Part shown: in pieces, positions 33,008-43,238 of the stretch
Layout of the letters: every line of letters starts with the position of its first letter
Numbering within the stretch: position 1 is the first letter of the stretch
Assembly: GCF_007994075.1 (NCBI RefSeq)
Contig: NZ_VIWU01000001.1
Span: forward strand, 434,001 to 498,000
DNA length: 64,000 bases
DNA from: Pseudonocardia hierapolitana
GTDB lineage: Bacteria > Actinomycetota > Actinomycetes > Mycobacteriales > Pseudonocardiaceae
Reading direction: 5' to 3'
Notes under the pieces: generated by a model
What the model saw: the letters and a program-made list of their open reading frames with translations, nothing else
Told to the model about the DNA's origin: nothing
Database searches by the model: none
Position numbers and translations under genes: made by a program

Positions 33008-33973
33008 ATGGCCCGAACCCACCCCCCGTTCGACCGCGAGCTGGAAGCCGCACTCGAGGTCATCCACGAGGTGAACCCTCCGACGATCACGCCCGACCGC
33101 ATCGGCGCGCTGCGGGCGATCGCCGACGGGTACCGGATCCCCGACGAGGACCTCGCGGACGTCGAGACCGCCGAGCACCTCGTACCCGGTCCTCCCGGCG
33201 CCCCCGACGTGCAGGTGCTGGTCCTGCGCCCCACCGGATCGGACCCGTCCGTCCCGCTCCCGGGGATGCTGCACCTCCACGGAGGCGGAATGGTCGCCGG
33301 GCACCGGATGGTCGGCCTCGATTGGGCTCTCGAGTGGATGCACGCCGTACCGATGATCGTCGCGTCGGTGGAGTACCGCCTCGCCCCCGAGCACCCCCAC
33401 CCAGCGCCCATCGAGGACTGTTACGCGGCCCTCTGCTGGCTGGCGCACCAAGCGACCGAGCTGGGCGTCGATCCCGCCCGGCTGCTGGTCGCGGGCGGCA
33501 GCGCAGGCGGCGGCCTTGCTGCCGGGCTCGCGCTCCTCGCCCGCGACCGCGGGGGCCCGCCGCTCGCGGCCCAGCTGCTCATCTGCCCGATGATCGACGA
33601 CCGCGCAGTCACGGGATCCAGCACGGAGCTCGACGGCGAAGGGATCTGGGACCGGACCTCGAACGCGACGGGCTGGGCCGCGCTCCTCGGCGACGACGCG
33701 GGTGGCCCGGATGTGTCCCCCTACGCCGCGCCCGCCCGCGCCGAATCGCTCGCGGGTCTCCCGCCCGCCTTCATCGACGCGGGCTCGGCCGAGACGTTCC
33801 GCGACGAGGCCGTCGAGTACGCGACGCGGCTGTGGCAGGCCGGCGGCCAGGCCGAGCTGCACATCTGGCCCGGCGGATTCCACGGCTTCGACTCGATGGT
33901 GCCGAGCGCTTCTCTCTCGCGCGACGCCAGGACTGCGCGGACGAACTGGCTTCGCCGGATGTTCGCCGGGTGA
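33008..33973 (+). CDS. Alpha/beta hydrolase fold-3 esterase (HSL family)
   Basis: This 321-residue esterase of the hormone-sensitive-lipase family has HGGG at residues 91-94 as oxyanion hole, GGSAGGG with nucleophile Ser165, an acidic residue near Asp266 and His292 in GGFHGFD. It probably hydrolyses short acyl esters in the cytosol. ATG 33008 follows a GAGGAG sequence at good spacing. No operon partner is evident: the lipoprotein gene ends 70 bases earlier and the next gene is convergent. Confidence 0.88.
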   Translation: MARTHPPFDRELEAALEVIHEVNPPTITPDRIGALRAIADGYRIPDEDLADVETAEHLVPGPPGAPDVQVLVLRPTGSDPSVPLPGMLHLHGGGMVAGHRMVGLDWALEWMHAVPMIVASVEYRLAPEHPHPAPIEDCYAALCWLAHQATELGVDPARLLVAGGSAGGGLAAGLALLARDRGGPPLAAQLLICPMIDDRAVTGSSTELDGEGIWDRTSNATGWAALLGDDAGGPDVSPYAAPARAESLAGLPPAFIDAGSAETFRDEAVEYATRLWQAGGQAELHIWPGGFHGFDSMVPSASLSRDARTARTNWLRRMFAG

Positions 33974-34082
33974 TGCGTGCCGACTCCGCCGAACCGGGCC
34001 GTGTTCACCCTGGTCGGAGATCTGCGCTCAGAGGCGAACTGCGTCCATCATGGCCTGCGCGAAGGCTTCCGGGCGGGGAGCA

Positions 34083-34826
34083 CTAGGGCCGCCGGATCGC
34101 CGCCTTGCGGCGCACGTGCAGCCGGTAACCGACGGGCAGCGCGAGGCCGGTGGTCGCGGCGACCGCCCGTTCCGCCACCGGCCGGGAGAACTCGATCCGC
34201 AGCACCGCCTCGAGGGTGTCGCGGTCCGGGAACCGCCAGGTGGTGAGGATGCGACGCATCGAGAACCCCTGGCGTTCGAAGAACTGCTCGACCAGGTCCG
34301 GGCGGTATCGGGGCAGGTCGGCGCGCATCCAGTCGCCGTACGGGGCGACGGTGGCGTCGAGGTCGACGATCGCGATCGCGCCACCGGGCCGCAGCACCCG
34401 CTGGGCCTCGGCCAGCCCGGGCTCGCAGCCGGGCCCGAAGAAGTACGCGGTGCGCGCGTGCACCAGATCGACGCTGCCGTCCGGGACCGGCAGCGCGGCC
34501 GCGCCCGCGCGGTGCACGGTGACCTGCGCCCCGACGCGCTCGCGCGCGCGTTCCACCAGCCCGGAGTGCGGCTCCACGCCCGTGACCGAGGCCGCCTCGG
34601 CGGCGAAGACCGGCAGGTGGAAGCCGTCGCCGCACCCCACGTCCAGCACGTCGGCACCGGCCCACGGCACGGCTTCGCGCAGCGCGGCCCAGATCGCGCC
34701 GTCGGCGTCCTGCGCGCGGTTCTCCCGCTCGTAGACGTCCGGCCACTTCCAGATGTTGGGGCTGGGAATCATGGCGCGGATCGCCGCATCCGGTGAGCCG
34801 CCGCCGAGGTGACGGATCACCCTCAC
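34083..34826 (-). CDS. SAM-dependent methyltransferase
   Basis: This class I methyltransferase has motif I VLDVGCGDGFHLPVF, then TGVEPHSGLVERARE and the post-motif VDLVHARTAYFFGPG. The start GTG 34826 overlaps the cdsA stop (GTGA), giving 247 residues; ATG 34772 is an alternative that begins nearer the domain. A methyltransferase next to cdsA and rlmN is common in actinobacteria, but its substrate is not known to me. Confidence 0.82.
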   Translation of the reverse strand: MRVIRHLGGGSPDAAIRAMIPSPNIWKWPDVYERENRAQDADGAIWAALREAVPWAGADVLDVGCGDGFHLPVFAAEAASVTGVEPHSGLVERARERVGAQVTVHRAGAAALPVPDGSVDLVHARTAYFFGPGCEPGLAEAQRVLRPGGAIAIVDLDATVAPYGDWMRADLPRYRPDLVEQFFERQGFSMRRILTTWRFPDRDTLEAVLRIEFSRPVAERAVAATTGLALPVGYRLHVRRKAAIRRP

Positions 34827-35683
34827 GGGGCGACGATGCTGAGCAGCGCCCAGGCGACGACGGCGGTGGGCAGCAGGGAGTCCATCCGGTCCAGGAGGCC
34901 GCCGTGGCCCGGAAGCAGGTTGCCCATGTCCTTGATGCCGAGGTCGCGCTTCACCATCGACTCGATCAGGTCGCCCAGCGTGGCGCACGTGACGAGCAGC
35001 GCGCCGGTGAGCGCGCCCGCCCACCACGCCCCACCGAGCATGAAGTGCACACACAGTGCGCCCGCCGCCATGCCGGCGAGCTGCGACCCGGCGAAGCCCT
35101 CCCACGACTTCTTCGGGCTGATCGTCGGGGCCATGGGGTGTCGGCCGAGCAGCACCCCGGCTGCGTATCCGCCGACATCGGATGCGACGCCGCAGATCAG
35201 GAACGTGAGGACGCGGGCGAGCCCGTCGTCGGCGACGACCATCAGCACCGCGAACGAGCAGAAGAGCGGTACGTACGCGGCCGTGAACAGACCCGCCGTG
35301 ACGTCGCGGACGTAGTGTGCCGAGCCGGCGCGCATCCGCCAGAGCATGACCGCGAGCGCGGTGACCGCGAACGCGACGGCGAGTCCCGGCAGCCGGAAGG
35401 GCCACGACAGCCAGACCATCGCCTGCCCGCCCGCGAGCAGGATCGGCAACGGCACGGCGATGTCGGCGCCACGGCGCAGCGCACCAGCCAGCTCCCAGGT
35501 GGCGACAGCGGTGGAGAGGGCGAGCACACCGATGAAGAAGTGCCGCTCGAGCAACAGAGACGCCAGGATGACGACGCCCATGCCGACACCGACGGTGATG
35601 GCCGCGACCAGATCGCGCCCGGCCCTGGACGGCCGGCGGGCCGGAGGCACCATCGCCGTGGTGTGTGGGGAGGAGGCGGTCAC
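34823..35683 (-). CDS. cdsA: Phosphatidate cytidylyltransferase
   Basis: This 286-residue membrane enzyme makes CDP-diacylglycerol from phosphatidate and CTP. The family signature is present in two parts: SPKKSWEGFAGS and GDLIESMVKRDLGIKDMG with LPGHGGLLDRMDS. Eight or so helices precede and surround it. It lies 2 bases after frr in the same direction, continuing the rpsB-tsf-pyrH-frr-cdsA series. Confidence 0.96.
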   Translation of the reverse strand: MTASSPHTTAMVPPARRPSRAGRDLVAAITVGVGMGVVILASLLLERHFFIGVLALSTAVATWELAGALRRGADIAVPLPILLAGGQAMVWLSWPFRLPGLAVAFAVTALAVMLWRMRAGSAHYVRDVTAGLFTAAYVPLFCSFAVLMVVADDGLARVLTFLICGVASDVGGYAAGVLLGRHPMAPTISPKKSWEGFAGSQLAGMAAGALCVHFMLGGAWWAGALTGALLVTCATLGDLIESMVKRDLGIKDMGNLLPGHGGLLDRMDSLLPTAVVAWALLSIVAP

Positions 35684-35685
35684 CG

Positions 35686-36243
35686 TCAGACTTCGAGCAG
35701 CTCGGCTTCCTTGTGCTTCACCAGGTCGTCGACCTGGTGGACGTACTTGTCGGTGGTGGCCTGCAGCTCCTTCTCCGCGCGCCCGACCTCGTCCTCACCC
35801 GCCTCGCCGTCGCGCGCGATGCGGTGCAGCTCCTCCATCGCCTTGCGGCGGATGTTGCGGATCGTGACGCGCGCGTCCTCTCCCTTGCCGCGCGCCACCT
35901 TCACCATCTCGCGACGGCGCTCCTCGGACAGCTGGGGGATCACCACCCGGATGATCTGCCCGTCGTTGCTCGGGTTGAGCCCGAGGTCGGAGTTGCGGAT
36001 CGCGGTCTCGAGTGCCTTGAGCTGGCTGGCGTCATAGGGCTTGATGACCGCCATGCGGGCCTCGGGAACGTTGATCGAGGCCAGCTGGTTGATCGGGGTC
36101 ATGGCACCGTAGTAGTCGACGGCCACCCGCGAGAACATGTTCGCGTTCGCCCGGCCGGTGCGCACGGAGGCGAGGTCGTCCTTCGCGACGGCGACGGCCT
36201 TCTCCATCTTCTCCTCGGCGTCGAAGAGCGTCTCGTCGATCAC
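35686..36243 (-). CDS. frr: Ribosome recycling factor
   Basis: This 185-residue protein splits post-termination ribosomes with EF-G. It shows the full three-helix-bundle sequence, from [20 protein letters not shown] through [19 protein letters not shown] to the C-terminal helix. The start GTG 36243 overlaps the pyrH stop (GTGA). Confidence 0.98.
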   Translation of the reverse strand: MIDETLFDAEEKMEKAVAVAKDDLASVRTGRANANMFSRVAVDYYGAMTPINQLASINVPEARMAVIKPYDASQLKALETAIRNSDLGLNPSNDGQIIRVVIPQLSEERRREMVKVARGKGEDARVTIRNIRRKAMEELHRIARDGEAGEDEVGRAEKELQATTDKYVHQVDDLVKHKEAELLEV

Positions 36244-37028
36244 GGCGTGTCCCTGCCTTCCTGCCCGGATCCGTGGTGAAAGCCCTGGGTGCTGACCAGG
36301 GTGCCGATCCTCTCACCGCGCACCGCCCGGGCGATGTTCCCCTCGACGAGCAGGTTGAACACGATGATCGGCATCCGGTTGTCCATGCACAGGCTGAACG
36401 CGGTGGCATCAGCCACCTTGAGCCCCTGTTCGAGCACCTCGCGGTGGGTGATCTCGTCGTACAGCTTGGCGTCGGGGTCGAGCTTCGGATCGGCCGTGTA
36501 GACCCCGTCGACGCCCTTCGCGAGCAGCACGACCTCGGCCCCGATCTCCAGCGCGCGCTGTGCACCCGCGGTGTCGGTGGAGAAGTACGGCATGCCGACG
36601 CCCGCGCCGAAGATCACGACGCGGCCCTTCTCGAGGTGTCGGATCGCGCGGCGCGGGATGTAGGCCTCCGCCACCTGGCCCATCGTGATGGCGGTCTGGA
36701 CGCGGGTCTCGATCCCGTGCTCGCGCTCGAGGAAGTCCTGCAGCGCGAGGCAGTTCATGACGGTGCCGAGCATGCCGATGTAGTCGGCACGAGCGCGGTC
36801 CATGCCGCGCTGCTGCAGCTCCTCCCCGCGGAAGAAGTTGCCGCCACCGATCACCACCGCCACCTGGGCGCCCGTGGTGACGACTTCTGCGATCTGGCGC
36901 GCGACGGTCTCGACCACCCCCGGATCGACCCCGACGGACCCGCCGCCGAACATCTCGCCGCCGAGCTTGAGCAGCACGCGGCGATATCCGGCACTCGGGC
37001 CGTCGGAGCCGTTCCGTGGAGTGGTCAT
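36240..37028 (-). CDS. pyrH: Uridylate kinase
   Basis: This 262-residue amino-acid-kinase-fold enzyme phosphorylates UMP to UDP. Motifs include [11 protein letters not shown] at the N-terminus, [10 protein letters not shown] for phosphate binding and [20 protein letters not shown] for the regulatory/UMP region. It starts at ATG 37028 and precedes frr with a 4-base overlap. Confidence 0.97.
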   Translation of the reverse strand: MTTPRNGSDGPSAGYRRVLLKLGGEMFGGGSVGVDPGVVETVARQIAEVVTTGAQVAVVIGGGNFFRGEELQQRGMDRARADYIGMLGTVMNCLALQDFLEREHGIETRVQTAITMGQVAEAYIPRRAIRHLEKGRVVIFGAGVGMPYFSTDTAGAQRALEIGAEVVLLAKGVDGVYTADPKLDPDAKLYDEITHREVLEQGLKVADATAFSLCMDNRMPIIVFNLLVEGNIARAVRGERIGTLVSTQGFHHGSGQEGRDTP

Positions 37029-37057
37029 CGCGTCGTCGCCTTCGTCCGTGGGTCGGC

Positions 37058-37873
37058 TCAGGCCTGGCCGACCTCGAAGCGGGCGAACTCGCGGACGGTG
37101 ACACCTGCCTCGTCGAGCAGCGCCTTCACGGTCTTCTTCGGCTCGTGGACCGACGGCTGCTCCAGCAGCACGACGTCCTTGAAGAAGCCGTTGATCCGGC
37201 CCTCGACGATGCGCGGCAGCACCTGCTCCGGCTTGCCCTCCTCACGAGCGGTGGCCTCGGCGATGCGCCGCTCGTTCTCCAGCACGTCGCTCGGGACCTC
37301 GTCACGACTGGTGTACTGCGGCCGGGCCGCCGCGATGTGCATGGCCACGCTCTTGGCGGCCTCGTCGCTCGCACCCTCGTAGGCCACCAGCGCGCCGATG
37401 GCGGGCGGCAGGTCCGACGCGCGGCGGTGCAGGTACAGCGCCACCGGCCCGTCGACGTGGATGTAGCGCTTGACCTCGAGCTTCTCGCCGATGCGGGCCG
37501 AGAGCGCCTGCACGGCGTCGTCGACGGTGCCGCCGTCGAGCGGGGCCTTCTTCAGCGCGTCCAGGTCGGCAGGCCGCTGCTCCACCGCGACGCGGAGGAC
37601 CTTGTCGGCGAGCGCGAGGAAGTCGTCGCTCTTGGCGACGAAGTCGGTCTCGCAGTTCAGCTCGACCATCGTGCCGCCCTCGGCCGCGACGAGCCCGTTG
37701 GCCGTCTCCCGACCGGCGCGCTTGCCCACGTCCTTGGCGCCCTTGATGCGGAGCAGCTCGACCGCCTTGTCGAAGTCGCCCTCGGCCTCCTCGAGCGCCT
37801 TCTTGCAGTCCATCATCCCGGAACCGGTCAGGTCCCGGAGCTTCTTGACGTCGGCGGCGGTGTAGTTCGCCAT
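37058..37873 (-). CDS. tsf: Elongation factor Ts
   Basis: This 271-residue EF-Ts recharges EF-Tu with GTP. Signatures are [19 protein letters not shown] near the N-terminus and [16 protein letters not shown], the conserved contact with EF-Tu. It starts at ATG 37873, 41 bases after the rpsB stop. Confidence 0.98.
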   Translation of the reverse strand: MANYTAADVKKLRDLTGSGMMDCKKALEEAEGDFDKAVELLRIKGAKDVGKRAGRETANGLVAAEGGTMVELNCETDFVAKSDDFLALADKVLRVAVEQRPADLDALKKAPLDGGTVDDAVQALSARIGEKLEVKRYIHVDGPVALYLHRRASDLPPAIGALVAYEGASDEAAKSVAMHIAAARPQYTSRDEVPSDVLENERRIAEATAREEGKPEQVLPRIVEGRINGFFKDVVLLEQPSVHEPKKTVKALLDEAGVTVREFARFEVGQA

Positions 37874-37914
37874 CTGCCTGTTTCGTCCGTTCTCTTCGGG
37901 AGGTGTGTGGGGCG

Positions 37915-38817
37915 TCAGCCCGCGGTCTGCTGGGTGCCGTTGCTGGTGGAGGCGGGCGCCGCCTCCGCAGCGGGGTTGGGCGCCTCGGTGCCCTGGCCCG
38001 CGGCGGTGAGGCTCGCACCGTCGGACCCGGCACCCTCGGAGAGCAGGTTCTGCTCCCACTCCGCCAGCGGCTCGTCGGTGGCGACACCGGCCTCCGGCTT
38101 GTCCTCGCCGTCGGCGCCGCGCGCCCGCTGCGAGCGCTGCATGAGGCCGTCGGCCGCGGCACGGGCGATCACCTTGGTGAGCAGCGCGGCCGAGCGGATG
38201 GCGTCGTCGTTGCCCGGGATCGGGAAGTCGACCTCGTCGGGGTCGCAGTTGGTGTCCAGGATGGAGACCACCGGGATGCCCAGCTTGCGGGCCTCACCGA
38301 CGGCGATGTGCTCCTTCTTGGTGTCCACCACCCAGACCGCGCTCGGGACCTTCGACATGTCGCGGATGCCGCCGAGGGTCTTCTCGAGCTTGTCCTTCTC
38401 CCGGGTGAGCATGAGGATCTCCTTCTTGGTGCGACCCTCGAAGCCACCCGTCTGCTCCATCGACTCCAGCTCCTTGAGGCGCTGGAGGCGCTTGTGCACG
38501 GTCTGGAAGTTCGTGAGCATGCCGCCCAGCCACCGCTGGTTGACGTACGGCATGTTGACGCGGCCCGCCTCGTCGGCGATGGCCTCCTGCGCCTGCTTCT
38601 TCGTGCCGACGAACATGATCGTGCCGCCGTGCGCCACGGTCTCGCGGACGAACTCGTAGGCCCGGTCGATGTACGACAGGGTCTGCTGCAGGTCGATGAT
38701 GTAGATGCCGTTGCGCTCGGTGAGGATGTAGCGCTTCATCTTCGGGTTCCAGCGGCGGGTCTGGTGCCCGAAGTGCACACCGGAATCCAGCAACTGCTTC
38801 ATGGTGACGACGGCCAC
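37915..38817 (-). CDS. rpsB: 30S ribosomal protein S2
   Basis: This 300-residue S2 protein has the full core ([20 protein letters not shown] to the [14 protein letters not shown] region) plus a C-terminal tail of about 65 residues rich in Ala, Glu and Gly that is variable in actinobacteria. It starts at GTG 38817; ATG 38802 is an in-frame alternative. Confidence 0.97.
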   Translation of the reverse strand: MAVVTMKQLLDSGVHFGHQTRRWNPKMKRYILTERNGIYIIDLQQTLSYIDRAYEFVRETVAHGGTIMFVGTKKQAQEAIADEAGRVNMPYVNQRWLGGMLTNFQTVHKRLQRLKELESMEQTGGFEGRTKKEILMLTREKDKLEKTLGGIRDMSKVPSAVWVVDTKKEHIAVGEARKLGIPVVSILDTNCDPDEVDFPIPGNDDAIRSAALLTKVIARAAADGLMQRSQRARGADGEDKPEAGVATDEPLAEWEQNLLSEGAGSDGASLTAAGQGTEAPNPAAEAAPASTSNGTQQTAG

Positions 38818-39139
38818 GGCCGATGCTCACCTCTCGTTCAGGCGCGACCGCCGTGCGGCCACGCGCGCGGTTTCGCGGAGCGCCGGTCGGCGGCACCGCC
38901 CTAGCGTGGCGCCGGTGGTCGGACCCGGGAGCCCCGGGACCGCCCGTCCACCGCTCCCGTTGGTTACGGGTGCGCGCACGCGCGAAGTCACCTCGACACC
39001 GTCGAGATGCAGATCGAGTGTACGCCGCGGGCCGGATCGCCCCGACGGCGCGTCCCGGAGTTGTCCACCTCGCTCCCGAACCGTCCACAGGCCAGGCGCT
39101 CGACCCCCGCGCCGTCCTCGTCGGCACCAGTCTGAGCCA
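38818..39139. other. Intergenic leader region of rpsB and M23 peptidase gene
   Basis: This divergent gap of about 320 bases should hold the rpsB promoter and leader. The clearest structure is CTCGAC-ACC-GTCGAG at 38992-39006, a 6-3-6 inverted repeat about 175 bases upstream of rpsB. I could not define a convincing -35/-10 pair. No small gene is supported. Confidence 0.4.
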
Positions 39140-40156
39140 GTGGACGGAACGAGCCGGGCGGAGGTCCTGATCCGCCGTATCGGGTGCTCACGGACGCCGG
39201 GATCGGCGCGGACACCCGGTCCGGCCGATGATCGCCGGCCCGTCGCGGGTCTCGTCGCGAGGTGCGCGCACCGCGCGCTCGTCGGCGCTCTCGGCGCGAT
39301 GATGCTGCTGGCGGCGCCGCTCCCCCCGGCGAGCACGCAGGCGGCTCCCGACGAGGCCCGGCCTGATCGGCCGGCAGGCCTCGCCGCGCAGGATCCACGT
39401 GCATCGGGAGCGGGTGCACCGGGGCCGCCGTCCGACGGCGCCCCGGCACCACCCGACGGGCCGCCCGTGCCGCCCACGCCCGGCACCGGGCCGGGTGTCC
39501 TGCAGGCGCCCCCGCCGCCCGAGGGGGCCGGGGTCGCCGCGCCCGGGGCCCGCTACGCATGGCCGCTCCTGCCGGTCCCCACGATCGCCACCCGCTTCAG
39601 GGCGCCGCCACACCCGTACGGGCGGGGCCATCGAGGCGTCGACCTCGTGGGCACGGCCGGCAGGCCCGTGCTCGCGGCCCGCGCCGGCACCGTCGTGTTC
39701 GCCGGGCGGATCGGCGCGCGGAGCGTCGTGTCGGTCGACCACGACGACGGCCTGCGCACCACCTACGAACCGCTGCAGCCTGCCGTGCGGCCGGGCTCGG
39801 TTGTCCGGGCCGGCGACGTGCTCGGGCTGCTGGAGCCGGGCCACCCCGGCTGTGCGGCCGCGGCCTGCCTGCACTGGGGAGTGCGCCGCGGGCCGCACGA
39901 GTACCTGGACCCGCTGGTGCTCCTGCGCCCGCTCGAGGTGCGGCTGCTGCCGGTGCCGGACCCGTGGCCCGCCGGGATCGTGACGGCGCGCGGCCCGCCC
40001 GCCGCGGCGCCGGGAACGCGCGCGGCACGGGCCCGGACTGTGCGAGGAGCGCGACGAACGCAGAGCGTGCCGCTCACCCCGCCTCGAGCTCCTCCAGCCT
40101 GCCGCGCAGGCGCCCGACGAGCCGGGTGTGCAGCTGGCACACCCGCGACTCGGTGA
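39140..40156 (+). CDS. Secreted M23-like (LytM) peptidase domain protein
   Basis: This protein of up to 338 residues has a signal-like segment (RALVGALGAMMLLAAPLPPA), a Pro/Gly/Ala-rich linker and an M23 domain. The first zinc motif is intact (GHRGVDL, H-x3-D), but the second reads CLHWG, where the usual H-x-H has Cys in place of the first His. It may cleave or simply bind peptidoglycan outside the membrane. The start is uncertain: GTG 39140 includes the whole signal region, whereas ATG 39299 would begin inside it. The 3' end overlaps the convergent sigma-factor gene by 83 bases. A similar peptidase upstream of rpsB is conserved in actinomycetes. Confidence 0.78.
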   Translation: MDGTSRAEVLIRRIGCSRTPGSARTPGPADDRRPVAGLVARCAHRALVGALGAMMLLAAPLPPASTQAAPDEARPDRPAGLAAQDPRASGAGAPGPPSDGAPAPPDGPPVPPTPGTGPGVLQAPPPPEGAGVAAPGARYAWPLLPVPTIATRFRAPPHPYGRGHRGVDLVGTAGRPVLAARAGTVVFAGRIGARSVVSVDHDDGLRTTYEPLQPAVRPGSVVRAGDVLGLLEPGHPGCAAAACLHWGVRRGPHEYLDPLVLLRPLEVRLLPVPDPWPAGIVTARGPPAAAPGTRAARARTVRGARRTQSVPLTPPRAPPACRAGARRAGCAAGTPATR

Positions 40157-40919
40157 CCCCCAGGAGCCTCCCGATCTCGGCGAGCGTGCGGTTCTCCAGG
40201 TAGTAGAGGCGCACGACGTGGCGGTCACGCTCCTCGAGCTGCTCCACCGCGAAGGCGAGCTGCCGCAGCGTCTCGGCGGCCTGCACCACGGCCATCGGGT
40301 CGGGGGCACCGTCGTCAGCCAGTACCTCCGACACCCCGCCGCTGCTCTCGTCCAGCGCCTCGACGCTGATCAGCTGCACCTGCCGGCCGAGTGCGCGTAC
40401 CTCCTGCACCCCGAGACCCAGCTCGTCGGCGAGCTCGGCGTGCGTGGCGGCGCGCTGGAGCCTGCTCTCCAACCGCTCCTGGGCGCGCTCCAGCTCACGC
40501 GCACGCCCGCGCACGGTGCGGGGCACCCAGTCCTGCGCGCGCAGCTCGTCGAGGATCGCGCCGCGGATGCGCGGCACGGCGTAGCTCTCGAACCGCGGGC
40601 TGCGCTCGGGATCGAACCGCTCCACCGCGTCGATGAGCCCGAACACGCCGCACTGCACCAGGTCGGCCACCTCGACGTAGGACGGCAGGGCGCTTCCGAG
40701 CCGGTGCGCCACGGCGCGCAGCAGCGGCGTGTAGTGCACGACGAGCCGGTCCCGCAGCGCGCGCGTGGGCTCGGCGAGATACTCCGCCCACAGCTCCTCC
40801 ACGGGAGCCGGCGAGACCGCGACGGACAGCACCGGCGCGTGGACCACCGCCCCCGCCGTGGTTCTGAGCTGCACAGACGGGGCCGAAACGACGTCATGCC
40901 CGCGGATGCGCCTGCTCAT
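40074..40919 (-). CDS. whiG: RNA polymerase sigma factor, WhiG/FliA family
   Basis: This 281-residue sigma-70 protein has region 2 ([20 protein letters not shown], then [20 protein letters not shown]), region 3 and region 4 ([20 protein letters not shown]). FliA-type regions and the position between xerC and rpsB match the whiG locus of Streptomyces, where it directs early sporulation genes. It starts at ATG 40919, inside the end of xerC. An N-terminal extension of about 35 residues precedes the first region. A motility role is unlikely because no flagellar genes are visible. Confidence 0.9.
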   Translation of the reverse strand: MSRRIRGHDVVSAPSVQLRTTAGAVVHAPVLSVAVSPAPVEELWAEYLAEPTRALRDRLVVHYTPLLRAVAHRLGSALPSYVEVADLVQCGVFGLIDAVERFDPERSPRFESYAVPRIRGAILDELRAQDWVPRTVRGRARELERAQERLESRLQRAATHAELADELGLGVQEVRALGRQVQLISVEALDESSGGVSEVLADDGAPDPMAVVQAAETLRQLAFAVEQLEERDRHVVRLYYLENRTLAEIGRLLGVTESRVCQLHTRLVGRLRGRLEELEAG

Positions 40920-41808
40920 GTACCACCTTCAGCCGCTCGACGGTGACCTGCGTGTAGAGCTGTGTCGTTGCTAGCTTAGCGTGACCGAGCAACTCCTGTA
41001 CGTAACGAAGGTCCGCGCCGCCCTGCAACATGTGGGTCGCCGCAGCGTGCCGAAGGCCGTGCGGACCCACGTCCGGCGCGCCGGGAACGGCGGCGAGCGC
41101 CTGGTGGACGACGCGTCGCGCCACCCGCGTGTCGAGCCGGCCGCCCCGTGCCCCGAGCAGGAGCGCGGGCGGCGATCCCGGGCGCGCCAACGCCGGCCGC
41201 CCGGCGGCGAGCCACCGGCGAAGCGCGTCCGAGGCCGGCACCCCGTAGACGACCGTGCGTTCGCGGTCGCCCTTGCCGACCACGCGCAGGGCGCGCCGGG
41301 ACGGGTCGACGTCGTCGAGGTCGAGCCCGCACAGCTCCGCCACCCGCACCCCCGTGGCGTAGAGCAGCTCCAGCACCAGCAGGTCGCGCAGCGCGACCGG
41401 GTGCTCCTGCGCCGCCCCGCTGCCGGCGGCGTCGAGCACGGCGCCGGTCTGCTCGACGGTCGGCACCGCGGGCAGGGACCGCCGGGGCCGTGGCGAGGCC
41501 AACCGCACCCCGGGGTCGACGGCCATGAGCCCGGTGCGGTGGGCCCACGCGGTGAAGCTGCGCGCCGCGGCGGCGCGCCGCGCGAGCGTCGCCCGCCCGA
41601 GCCCCGCCTCGTGCCCCGCCGCCAGCCATCGGCGTAGCCACGCCAGGTCGAGGCCCTCGAGCCCGTCCATGCCCTCGAGCAGACCGGCCAGATCACCCCG
41701 GTACGCCCGCACCGTGTGTTCCGAGCGCCCCCGCTCCAGGACGAGGTGCTGCAGGAACGCCTCCAGCGCTGCCGCCGGACCGGGTGCGAGCTCTGGCGGG
41801 AAGGACAC
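40894..41808 (-). CDS. xerC: Tyrosine recombinase XerC
   Basis: This 304-residue recombinase resolves chromosome dimers at dif with XerD. The catalytic set is complete: Arg155 (ATGVRVAEL), Lys179 (VGKGDRERT), His250 and Arg253 ([12 protein letters not shown]), His276 (LLGHA) and Tyr285 (TQLYTQV). The N-terminal SAM-like core-binding domain covers about residues 10-100. The start is GTG 41808. Its last 26 bases overlap the whiG start. Confidence 0.95.
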   Translation of the reverse strand: MSFPPELAPGPAAALEAFLQHLVLERGRSEHTVRAYRGDLAGLLEGMDGLEGLDLAWLRRWLAAGHEAGLGRATLARRAAAARSFTAWAHRTGLMAVDPGVRLASPRPRRSLPAVPTVEQTGAVLDAAGSGAAQEHPVALRDLLVLELLYATGVRVAELCGLDLDDVDPSRRALRVVGKGDRERTVVYGVPASDALRRWLAAGRPALARPGSPPALLLGARGGRLDTRVARRVVHQALAAVPGAPDVGPHGLRHAAATHMLQGGADLRYVQELLGHAKLATTQLYTQVTVERLKVVHEQAHPRA

Positions 41809-41969
41809 CTGCCGACCGTGCGCGCCCCGGCACGCCCGGTCAAGCGCTGCCTCCGCGTGTCATGCGCCGCCACCCGCAGAGGCCGCCGAGGCGCGTGGCC
41901 GGCCCGAGCCGCGCATCGCCGTGGTGATGACAGCGCCGGGGTACGACTCGGCACGATCACAACGCGTTC

Positions 41970-41989
41970 AGCAGCACGCCTGTGCTGCT
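41970..41989. terminator. Stem-loop between dprA and xerC
   Basis: AGCAGCAC-GCCT-GTGCTGCT forms a perfect 8-base stem with a 4-base loop in the 287-base gap between dprA and xerC. No U-tract follows on the minus strand, so it is only a possible terminator or attenuator. The rest of the gap shows nothing clear. Confidence 0.4.
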
Positions 41990-42095
41990 CCGGCGGTCCT
42001 GGTGCGCTGCCCGGATCGATCACCATCCGCCACCGCGCCGGCCGGTGCGGCGTCCCCGTCGCGCCGCCGGCTCCGGCAGCCACATCCCGGGGTCG

Positions 42096-43238
42096 TCACC
42101 TGAGGTCCTCGTCCACCTCCACCACCCGGCGGCGCCAGCGGCCCTCGCAGTGCTCGACGAGCCCACGCCGTTCGAGGGCCACCAGGGCGACCCGCACGGA
42201 ACCGATCGGCATCCCGGACTCCAGCGCGAGCCAACGGGTGTCGCGGGCGCCGCGGGCGGGCAAGGCGTCGTGGACGAGCGCCGCCGGGGTGTCGAGACCG
42301 TCGGTCGGCCTGCCGTGGTCGACTCCGGGCGGGCCGGCGAGGTGTGAGCCGATCGGCGCCACGGCCTCCAGCACCTCGTCGCTGCGGGTGACCAGCAGGG
42401 CGCCGTCGCGGACGAGGCGGTGGCAGCCCACCGACATCGCGGAGGTGACCGGGCCGGGCACCGCCATCACCTGCCGGCCCAGCGACAGCGCGTCGGAGGC
42501 GGTGCGCTGCGCGCCGCTGCGCAGCCCGGCCTCGACGACGACGGTGCCCACCGCCAGCCCGGCGATCAACCGGTTGCGCACGAGGAAGCGGTGCCGCGCC
42601 GGCACGCCGCCCGGCGGGTACTCGCTCACCACGAGCCCGCTCGCGGCGATCCGCTCCAGAAGCAGCTCGTGGGAAGCCGGGTAGACGCGGTCGACACCGC
42701 ACGCGAGCACCGCCACGGTGGCGCCCTCCACGCCGAGGGCACCGCGGTGGGCGGCCCCGTCGATGCCGATGGCGGCACCGGAGACGACGGTGCAGCCGCG
42801 GTCGGCGAGCCCGGACCCGAGCTCGGCGGCGACGTGGGCGCCGTAGCTCGTGGCCGCACGGGCCCCGACCACGGCGACGGCGTGCCCGCAGAGCTCGTCG
42901 AGCCGGCCCGGGCCGCGCACCCAGAGCGCCAGCGGCGGGGCGAGCGGCGTCGAACCGGCCACGTCGAAGGCGGCGAACGCCTCGGCCGGCCACTCGGGGT
43001 GCTCCGGCACGACCAGCCGGGCGCCGGCGGCGGCCGCGGCGTCGAGGTCGGCGCCCGGCCGGTGCACCGTCCGGCGGGCGCTCGTCTCCCGGGCCACCGG
43101 CTCGTCGACCCGCCCGTCGAGCACCCGCGCCGCCGCCTCGACCGGCCCGACCTGTGCCACCAGCTCGGCCAGCGCCGGCGCGGGCGGCTCGCCCACCCTG
43201 GACAGGTAGGCCCGCGCGAGCAGGATCTGCTCGTTCAT
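42096..43238 (-). CDS. dprA: DNA-processing protein DprA
   Basis: This 380-residue protein has the DprA/Smf Rossmann-like domain: VAVVGARAATSYGAHVAAEL, SGAAIGIDGAAHRGAL and EYPPGGVPARHRFLVRNR. A C-terminal winged-helix-like domain (ALESGMPIGSVRVALVALER) follows. It loads RecA on incoming single-stranded DNA. ATG 43238 overlaps the comM stop by 4 bases. The yraN-comM-dprA order is standard. Confidence 0.95.
   Translation of the reverse strand: MNEQILLARAYLSRVGEPPAPALAELVAQVGPVEAAARVLDGRVDEPVARETSARRTVHRPGADLDAAAAAGARLVVPEHPEWPAEAFAAFDVAGSTPLAPPLALWVRGPGRLDELCGHAVAVVGARAATSYGAHVAAELGSGLADRGCTVVSGAAIGIDGAAHRGALGVEGATVAVLACGVDRVYPASHELLLERIAASGLVVSEYPPGGVPARHRFLVRNRLIAGLAVGTVVVEAGLRSGAQRTASDALSLGRQVMAVPGPVTSAMSVGCHRLVRDGALLVTRSDEVLEAVAPIGSHLAGPPGVDHGRPTDGLDTPAALVHDALPARGARDTRWLALESGMPIGSVRVALVALERRGLVEHCEGRWRRRVVEVDEDLR

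Noticed and set aside
23401..34082. Classical genomic island or prophage between rlmN and cdsA
   Set aside because: The genes are accessory, but there is no integrase, transposase, tRNA or flanking direct repeat; xerC at 40894 is the housekeeping recombinase.
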